Shown one piece after another: positions 55,966 through 64,000 of a stretch of DNA of 64,000 bases. The translations under genes were made by a program, and so were the position numbers. The stretch is from Girardinichthys multiradiatus. Lineage: Eukaryota > Chordata > Actinopteri > Cyprinodontiformes > Goodeidae. The stretch lies in NCBI RefSeq assembly GCF_021462225.1, contig NC_061798.1, positions 20,482,820 through 20,546,819 on the forward strand. Direction: 5' to 3'. How positions within the stretch are numbered: position 1 is the stretch's first letter; each line of letters begins with the position of its first letter. Under the pieces are notes generated by a model, which was not told the origin of the DNA, made no database searches, and saw only the letters and a list, made by a program, of their open reading frames with translations.

Positions 55966-58090
55966 TACTTTTAATGTGACAAACAAGGCTCATTGGAAAA
56001 CATATTCTATTTTTTTGAATATAACTATATAGGGATCTTTAAAGAAGCCCCATATAAATATTAATATTACAATAAAGTGCAGTTTACAAAATGTATCTGA
56101 AGTAATGGTTTTCTTCTCATTCTTAAGGTTTATGGAGGTTTTCTTTGGACGTTGCTGTCTCTGTTAATTGACCTTCAGACCAGCCTGTGTGCCATTTGTC
56201 ATGTGCTACTTTTTAAGACGCCTAACTTTGACCTATGAATCACTCAAAAATTAAAAGCAAATTCAAATTACATATTTTGTTTACTGGCTGTAACCAAGAC
56301 GCAATCTGGCTTCCTGTTCTTACTCCAGCTCTTTGACAATGTCCTTTCCACTTTGTTCAGCTCTGCAAGGATGCTTTGTTTCCCTCAGGACAGCTATGGT
56401 GGAGCACATCTGAGCAGCTGCCCAAAGGCTCGTAGGGAAAGGCTGACTCTGCTGACGTCATGACCTGCTGCTTGGGGCTTTTTCAAAGGCCATCTGGAGA
56501 GCCATTACCAGCAGAAACAGCAGCCCAGCACGCAAACCTTCCCATTCATCAAAGCCAGAGAGAAACCAGGAAAAGCACTGAAAGGAACATTAGAGAGTCT
56601 CAACTGTGCACCAGACTGGAGATTATAGTATGATGGGAAAAATATCTTGGATGAGTAGGAAAGAGCAAAGAAAAAAAGAGGACAGCACGGAGTGTTGTGG
56701 TACTTCTTGTTGGTATGTATCTGTTGAATGTGCAAATAGGATATCTCCACTGTTATTAATGTATGTCCTATGCTATATCTGACAGTCAGTAAACATTTAT
56801 ATTTGCTATTTTTATTTTGTAGAACAATCATGTTTTCTAACCATATTGTTTTATGTCCTTAGAAGGTTTGAATGTTCCTTCAATTTAAGGGAAACACACG
56901 TGATGGTTTTTTTAAAACAAAAAAAAAAACCTAACCAGAAATGTCATCATGGACTCTATCCTATGTGCAGGAGCCTCTTTTTAGATTGGGTTGGAGGCCT
57001 GAAACGCAACAACAGATGCTTTTCGTTGAACTTCTTAACTTCATCTCTTTTAACTAGTATGTGAGAGTGCAAGCCAGTGTTCTCTTTGTATGGTGTGGGA
57101 AATCAATGATAAACTCAGAACCTTAAAACTAAGCAGACGGCATGTCATCTTTTCAAAAACAATTTCCAGGATCATGAGGTTTTACATCTGAGTGGAAAAC
57201 ATCAGAGAAGTTCAGCGTTTCCCAGAGTGAGCAGAAGTTTTGCAGATTAGGAGCTCTAAGTTTTCATTTGCTTCGTTTAGTTTCTTTGGGAAGAACATCT
57301 TAATGGATTTTAATAAAAGCTAATTTGTGATATGTATATTGCACTTCTTTCCACGACTTCTCTTTCCACTGATGTGGTATTCTTGACCTGATTGGATTAA
57401 TCTTTTTCCATAGAGCGAGATGGAAATTTTATTGTGGTGTCTTACATGACATGTGATCAACTTTGCTTTTCCACTAGGTCCCATATCCATGTTTTGAACC
57501 AGAGGGCCGTGACCCTTGTTGCCGTAACGAAGGGAACAGAGATGGCCTGGGGCCCCGGCTGGCATGGCAAGGGTGCTGGGAGGATTAGTTAAGATTGCCT
57601 GCAGATGTTTCAAGGGGCCCTCTGCTTACTTAACAAGAAGAACATAAATCTCTCAAGCTCTCTGCTGCACTGTATTATGTGAGGTCACACATGAGGCCAT
57701 GTGGCTCTGACTTCCTCTCTGGAAGTACAACAGCATGAAATAAAAGTATATTGTTGTGGTACAGAGCTATAATGAGCTTCTTTTAACAAACACTGCTTTT
57801 TCTTTTTTTCTTGTTTTGTGTCTGGTTTAGCATTGTGTATGATGTGTTCATAATTAATAAAATAGTTAATAGAATAGTTTTATTATTGTTTCATATTTGT
57901 TAAATCTGATCTTATTTAAATTCAATCATTTAGAAGAAATTAAAAAAGAGTTTGAATAGAAATGTGCAAAGTCATATGAAAAAAACGTTGGATTATAAAA
58001 TGTTAAAATCATTAATTGGCTAATAAACATGAAGAAAGTGCACATAACCAAAACTCTTAAGTTTAGAGGGCAACAATCTGTGAGGTAAAA
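55966..58090. other. Intergenic DNA; one CRE palindrome
   Basis: TGACGTCA, a perfect cAMP-response element, lies at 56453-56460 in a G+C-richer patch (56330-56560). Another G+C-richer patch is at 57470-57620. No coding exon was recognised. Confidence 0.4.
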
Positions 58091-58094
58091 AAAC

Positions 58095-58345
58095 ACTCAA
58101 AATTGATCTTAAAAGAACTTCAGAGATACTCATCAGTGTTTGTAGAGAATGTCCAAAGTTCAGAAAAAACATTTGAGTATTTGGGAGATTCCCAGAATAT
58201 TTGTAGCAATATACTTTGGTCAAAACAAAACAAAAACTGAACTTTAAAGACTATGAAAAAATAATGTGGAACACGACACTAAACTCAACATCTCTCATCT
58301 CTTTGGGATAATTATCATGGTGGCAGTATTATCCCGTAGTAAGAT
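58095..58345 (+). pseudogene. Possible decayed Tc1-like transposase
   Basis: The order 'tttggtcaaaacaaaac', 'aaaaactgaactttaaag', 'aataatgtggaacacga' and 'tcatggtggcagtattat' follows the block around the first catalytic Asp of several fish Tc1 genes. Decay is heavy and the rest is unclear. Confidence 0.3.
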
Positions 58346-58504
58346 TTTTTATTAATGTTATTTTAAATAAAAATGATAAAAAAAGAAAGTTGCAGTAATT
58401 TTCCAAACATCCAACTTTTGACATGAAACCCATTTTCAAGGTAAGAAACTAGACAATATAAATACCTGTATTAGTTTAAACTCTGCCAGAACTAAACAGA
58501 ATTT

Positions 58505-58812
58505 AGCAAATACTTTCTCTGACCTTACAAGGTACTTTCAGAAAAATGCCATGTGCTTAGGCACGTTAAAGGAACTTACTAGGAACTTTTAATGCACTTT
58601 CAAACAACTTATCATGTATTTTCACGGAAATAATGGGACTTACCAGATGCATTCTTGGAACTTAAGGTACTTTAAGTAATGTCAATGGACCATTCAGAAT
58701 ATTTTTCTGAAACCTTCCAGGTACTCATTGAACTTACAAGCTGATAAGTTAAATTAACCTGTTATGTTTCAAGAAAGTATCTGGTACGTTCCAGAGAAAT
58801 TCTCCAAAGCAA
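58505..58812. repeat. Degenerate minisatellite, 'GGAACTTACNAGGTACTTTC' theme
   Basis: Variants of one motif recur about eight times: CTTACAAGGTACTTTC (58525 region), GGAACTTACTAGGAACTTTT (58571), GGGACTTACCAGATGCATTC (58632), GGAACTTAAGGTACTTT (58656), CCTTCCAGGTACTCATTG (58713), GAACTTACAAG (58731) and GGTACGTTCCAG (58784). Spacing varies from about 20 to 60 bp. Confidence 0.6.
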
Positions 58813-61800
58813 CATCGAAGTTCTAGGGAAGTATGAGCTGTATTATGTTACTACCACTTCTTTAAACTTATGTAGAAGATTGTTATATAATGGTTCAGTG
58901 GAAAATCAAAATGAGAATCTCAGCAAGCAGTTATTTTAGTACATATTTACAGATAATTAAGTTGAAATATGCTTTCCAGAATTCCCCAAATACAAAATTG
59001 AATATGCCTTCAAGCCTGAACACCAGAAACACTGATACCAAGCTTAACTTCCTGCAAAGAAGCAGATGGTGGTCCATGAAAGTGCAGTGGCCATAGAGTG
59101 CACCAGGGTTACGGCAGATGAATGCAGATGACAATTCAGTCTCCTATCAGAGACTAACCTGAAGCATGTGATTTAGGACCCAGTTTGCATTAACTTGCCA
59201 AGTAGCTACCAGTCGCTTTGCAGAGGGGGACGTCTTGGAAGTGGTGATGCTATTCCTTAGAGTTGTTAGCGTGATCTCTCAATAGCCAGTTTGATAGCTA
59301 TAACTGATGCTGGATATCCAGCATGTAAAAGAAAGACGCCAACCATCAGTAACGGGATTAGTCATTATTTAAATAATCCAAAACAGTTAGAGGCTTTGTA
59401 AATTACTCACATTTAACCATTGCTATTTAGTTAATTTGCTAATAACAGTATGGTAACATTATTTAAAAAATAAAAAATAAAAGCAATTGTCTGCACAGAA
59501 AATTACTATAATAATCAAATGATCACTGAAGATTGATTTAATTTGGTTTGGTACAAAGATGAACTCACTGAACTAAAAAGGCTAAAAAAATACTGCAAGA
59601 ATTTTCTCCCTTTTTAAAGCCTAGTGGAGATCTTTCAAATATCTGTTTCCCAGAGAAGAAAACTAACAACACAGTGCATTAAATGTTAAATAGTTACAGT
59701 GTGCTATGCCAGTGAAAAATAAAGCCTCTCAGTGACAGAATGGTGAGTCAAAATGAGAAAACAATGGCAAATGCTAAAATTAATACAATTCATAAGAACG
59801 TGTGTACTGCTTTGTTTCAGTAGCTCACATGGGGCCTTGGCTGTTATACATATATACTGAATATATATATATATATATACACCGACTATATATATATATA
59901 GATGTCACGTTGCCACTTCCTCCCACTGTTCTAGAGCCAAATTACTGCTGATGATGTAATTCACAAGTCAGTGGTAAAATAAGATGGAGACGTGGTGTTG
60001 AGGTTCCACTTCCTGTTCAGACTGCATTTAAGCACACAGTTCAGACTTTGCTTAGAGGCTCACTTTTACCACAATGGCTGTCCTGTACTGTTGGTCAACC
60101 ATCTCACAGCGCCTCTCATATGTTTGTGTTCATGAAGCAGACACCCTCTCAAACTTCAGGCTAAAAAAATCCTCAGTTAAAAAAACAGCTTAAAAGAGTT
60201 GTTGACTTACAGTGGTATAGCCAAAATTTGGTCAGAACATATTTTCTTGTTGCCATTTTCAAATTTATCACAATTAACACATATCTGCCGTTCTTAAACG
60301 GCATGTGTTATGTTATTTCCCAGTTCAAAAAGTGGAGAAAAGACAAATGAGCTTTTGGGTCATGTCATATTTATATCATAGGGAAACATGTAGTCATAAA
60401 TTATCAAATGAAACTTTGATCAACTGAAAAACATTTGGGGTGACAAAGACCACAATGTTGATTAAACAGATCTAATTTTAAAATGACGTTAACCCCAGCC
60501 TTGGTGACAAAACAATTACACTTTACAAAAACTCAAGCAACAATTCAAATTTTTTTCCACACATTCTTTTTTTTATTATTTGTAAATAATAAAAATGAAC
60601 TTTTTTTTATGTATAAAACATACACATCATTTGAGCCACATCTGTTACAAACAAGAAATGTTGCAGTGAATGCTTTACTTTTCTCTAATTTTCTCTTTGC
60701 TTCAGTGGAACACAGAAGACTGTAAACAATTAGCATTTTTTTCTCATGTTAATACTGACAAAAAGAAAAGGGAGGCAGGGGGCTTCACCAAATAATGCAA
60801 AGAAAATTCCCAGGAAGTGGGACTGAAATTGGCCCTTTTCAGTGCTCAGACTGTGGTACACCCTGTGACCCATCACCTTGATGCGTCCCAATGCATGGTC
60901 CCTAATTGTACATAGTGTTATTACTTCATAAATGACTTTGCCACTTTTGCAATAATCAGTAGTAGACTGTTGAATAATATGATTCTCTGCACATTGGTTT
61001 ATCTTCGGTATAACTTAAGAGCTCATGTGTCGGCATATCTGAAATTTTGTTAAAACATAATTATTTCCATATAGTTGGATGTGATTTGTACATATTTATT
61101 CATACATCACCACAGCCCCTCTGAGGTATACTGTGAAGTGAAATAATAATAGTAAGAGGGGGTGTGAGCTTTGCTCATACGACTGTACAGTACAGTACAC
61201 ATATTCTAGAGGGTCGGGGAAAGACATCAGCATTATCTCGGGGTTCAGTTTGAGAGACATTCAGCACCAGACAGAGGGATGTGGAACAGACTCCAGCTGA
61301 GTTCAAATGTCTTTTGCAATATGGGAATGGCTTCTTGGTCTTTAATATTCAAGTACAAGCAAACTGTACAACTGCATGCAACATACAAGCGGCCCTACAG
61401 TACTTGGAACTAACACGCATCTAGTTCAGTGTCTTTTTTTTTTTTCTGTATCGGTGTAACAAAAAATAAATGTGCATGCTGCTTGAAACGGGTCCCCAAG
61501 TCATGCCAGCCCATCCCTACATGGCTGCGTGAGGTGTCTGCAGACAGAATGGTGGATGGGTGTTGGTGTCCAGATTTTTTTTTTTAACGGAGATGCACGA
61601 AGAAACTGTGATCTATTCTTCCTTTCTGCTTGTCTGTTATATCGAGACAAAGAAATGAACAGAACCAACAGGATTGTTGCTTTATTTTTCTTTTTAATAC
61701 CTACATGTTTTTTTGGTTTTTTTTTTGGAAAAGTTAAACTTTTTCTAGTAAAAAATCAAGCTCTTGTGCTTTTATTAAAAAACAAGATAAACTAAGGTTT

Positions 61801-62439
61801 GGATAAAAACCTTTAACGTGCTGAGGTGAGGGAAGGCACTCCCTCAGAAATGTGAAAAATTACATGGTCCAATCCAGCTCTGGCATAGGTGAACAATAGT
61901 ATTTATTTATTTATATTTATTTATTTAACAGAGATACTATACCCTTGTGACATTTTAAAGTGACACAAATTTGTTTTATTTGTCAACCCCCAAGGAGGCC
62001 TACAACACAATTAAACAAAGACAAGTGGCCTGCATGTCAAGCCGTGGTTGAACAACATTGATTTCATTATTAGGTGTTAAAATCTAAGACATGTCACTGT
62101 TTTGGTCCATCAATTTGCCTCCTTTCTAGGCTCATTTCCTTGGCAACAGTCTTGGAGGATCATTAGGAAGTTTGCTGCATCTCAAAGACTGGAGATGGTT
62201 TAGGGCATAAAAGCCAGATTTTGCAGGAATCTCCTCTTCGATTCTGCATTTCCTCTCCTAAAAATGAGCTAAAATAGCTGGTAAACAAACAATTGTCTCA
62301 ATTGTTTAAAAACTGGTGTCTGGTTTAGAATTTATTAGTTCTGTGGGGTCTCCTGTTTCGCTTTAATGGTTGTTTGTACACACCTAGACTCTTCAGAAAA
62401 GTACATCTGGAAAAACTGATTTCAATGTGTGATATTAAT
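58813..62439. other. Intergenic DNA; short (AT)n tracts
   Basis: (AT)n at 59861-59879 and 59887-59900. An 18-bp perfect palindrome ATGCTGGATATCCAGCAT is at 59307-59324. T-rich runs occur near 61433-61445 and 61569-61587. No exon was recognised. A neighbour gene's 3' UTR cannot be excluded. Confidence 0.4.
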
Positions 62440-63080
62440 CTAAAACAAATACTAAACTATAAAACTACAAATTATTTTATGAAAAATTGGGGGCTCATCT
62501 ACAATTTATCGATTGTATAAAATTAACAATTTACGCTTCCATTGGTTGTTTGTTGTTTCTTCTTAACTTGTGAGTAAACTTGTAAATATCCAGGATTCTC
62601 AATTTAATTCAGTTGGTGAATGTGCATTTAATATCTTGAAAAAAAAGATTTACTCAGAAAATGAAACTAAAATAAACAATAAATTAAATGAGTGAAAGTG
62701 AAATACTAAAAAATAAGGGATTTGTCAGGGAATAATAAATTCAAAAAGTAGAGTTTTTGATGTCTTGCGCGTTCGTTGATTCTTCTTTATTGCTGAGTAA
62801 AGTTGTAAACAGTCAAGACTTCAATTAAGTAAATTTATTCATTTGCCTTTAACGTAAAAAAATCTAAAATAAATAAATCTAAAACACAAAATGTATATAA
62901 TGAAAGATTGGGGGCTAATCCAGGATTCAGCAATTCTGCAAATTTTACAGGTTTTGCTTTCATGTTTGTTCTTTTTTTTCCCCCTGGTGGATAAATCTGT
63001 CAGTCAATACGATACTCAAATTAATTCTATGATAATTTGCTTTAGGCATGCATTAAATGGGGGCCTTTTGGCCCCAATTT
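62440..63080. repeat. Degenerate tandem array, unit about 210 bp, three copies
   Basis: Each unit has the same order: 'aatctaaaac', then an 'attgggggct' block, then a T-rich 'tttgtt..ttcttct' block, then 'gagtaaa-ttgtaaa', then 'attctcaatttaattc'. Landmarks: 'attgggggct' at 62487 and 62906 (diverged between); 'gagtaaa' at 62571 and 62795, with a 'ggataaa' match at about 62990. Units are about 62440-62655, 62656-62862 and 62863-63080. A possible fourth, more diverged unit lies to the left from about 62230. Confidence 0.6.
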
Positions 63081-64000
63081 ATCAGATGTTCCCTTAGTAG
63101 TTCAGTTGGTATATAGTTTTTTCCACACACTTTTTCAAGATTTATTAATCTGCAGGCAAGAGTAGGATATTCTCAAATCCTTTGCCAAGTGGCACAAACT
63201 TGTTTCTCAGGGTTTTTTTAGATCATAATAGTGCAAAATGATGTTTGCCATCACAAGATTTTTGGTGATATGTTTATTGTAGCTACATAAACTGTGGCAT
63301 TGAAGTAGCCCAAATATAGTCTAGGTCCGCATGTAAAGGAGAAAAGCCATAACAGTGCAAATGGTTTACACATTGAGGGTTTTGGACACTGGGACCTTTC
63401 TGCTGGAGACCAACGACATGGGCTACTGTCGAGTACTACATGAGGGGTTCCGAAGGGGAGACTGGTCTGGTTTGGATCAGCTGGAGGAACTCTGCAATAA
63501 ATGTGTGTGAAATAATTTTAGCCTGTGCAGTTCTGTTAAATATTGTGCTGGACAGTCATGTTCAGTGTGATGCTCTGCAGTGTGATGGGTCAAAGGGCCA
63601 TTAGCCAAAGATTGGACCACATTCAGCACATCTAATAGGTGATTGTTAAATACTTACATTTGCGGAGAATAACACTAAAATAACAATGCTTAACAACATT
63701 TGCAGAAATTTATTTCAATAGGGAACAATATTTATGTTTTTTGTGTCTTTTAGCTATCTGCAATCTTCTGTTAGGAAAGGATGTAACTTTAAAATCAAAA
63801 AGAATTTCACACTTTCCATTTTATTTATATCACAGTCTGTGGGTAGGACCACTGAAATCTTAGATAAACCTGAGTGCGGTATGTAAATAATGATGCTCTC
63901 CGACAACCAGAATTATCAGCATCTGAGGGGATTGTCAGGTATACTTAAAGTTTCATAAATCACACAGTGTACTTCTCCTGCCATAATTTCTGTGCCCCAA
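63081..64000. other. Intergenic DNA with no recognised feature
   Basis: AT-rich with a slightly G+C-richer stretch at 63360-63490. Nothing was recognised. Confidence 0.4.

Noticed and set aside
59307..59324. 18-bp perfect palindrome
   Set aside because: About 0.2 such palindromes are expected by chance in 64 kb, so it is not convincing on its own.
58813..64000. 3' end of a neighbouring gene such as RIMS1 (a neighbour of KCNQ5 in mammals)
   Set aside because: No C2-domain coding or other exon was recognised on either strand, so it cannot be supported from this sequence.

Overview
This window looks like AT-rich nuclear DNA from a ray-finned fish, probably a percomorph teleost. The evidence is the mix of repeats: 5'-truncated L2-type LINE copies ending in the teleost tail 'gtgaattggcgctat...ttgaattgaa', several families of Tc1-like transposons at every stage of decay, hAT-like fold-back elements, tRNA-headed SINEs, and long (CA)n, (TA)n and (ATGG)n microsatellites. 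Nothing bacterial, organellar or plasmid-like is visible. The species cannot be read from the sequence.

The only host coding sequence I can support is a single exon on the minus strand at 50770-51158. It encodes the N-terminus of a KCNQ-family (Kv7) voltage-gated potassium channel and best fits KCNQ5. The ATG lies at 51158 and a canonical splice donor follows at 50769. The region from 50769 down to base 1 is therefore best read as part of a very large first intron, and the region above about 51.3 kb as promoter and upstream intergenic DNA. No second KCNQ exon was recognised. An out-of-frame upstream ATG sits 5 nt before the main ATG and opens a 22-codon overlapping uORF.

Layout. 0-5 kb: L2 3' end, a SINE, and a terminal relic of a Tc1-related family. 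4.8-6.3 kb: Tc1-like element 1 (200-bp terminal inverted repeats, DD34E transposase broken by a deletion and a frameshift). 10.1-11.35 kb: Tc1-like element 2 (perfect 31-bp TIRs, DD36E spacing, only two in-frame TGA stops). 12-30 kb: decayed Tc1 pieces, SINEs, a 256-bp (ATGG)n tract, and an internally deleted Tc1 element at 28.1 kb. 31.5-33.8 kb: a (CA)n(TA)n tract with Tc1-like element 3 inserted in it, then roughly 195-bp-spaced direct repeats. 36-41 kb: three more minus-strand Tc1 relics. 42.2-43 kb: a hAT-like element with long inverted repeats. 45-50 kb: an LTR-like block, an unidentified ORF, a second L2 copy, a small MITE and a SINE. 50.7-52.4 kb: the KCNQ5 exon 1 CpG-rich region. 53-56 kb: an unclassified repeat and an L2 copy that still encodes the reverse transcriptase C-terminus. 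58.5-58.8 kb and 62.4-63.1 kb: degenerate tandem repeats.

I found no convincing undescribed system. The most useful leads are the near-intact DD36E Tc1 element, the KCNQ5 overlapping uORF, six perfect short hairpins (12-14 bp arms, 3-7 nt loops) that exceed chance expectation, the L2 subfamily with a shared 3'-UTR insertion, the roughly 210-bp tandem array near the right end, and an unidentified coding-like ORF at 45.8 kb. Family assignments rest on remembered motifs, not on database searches.
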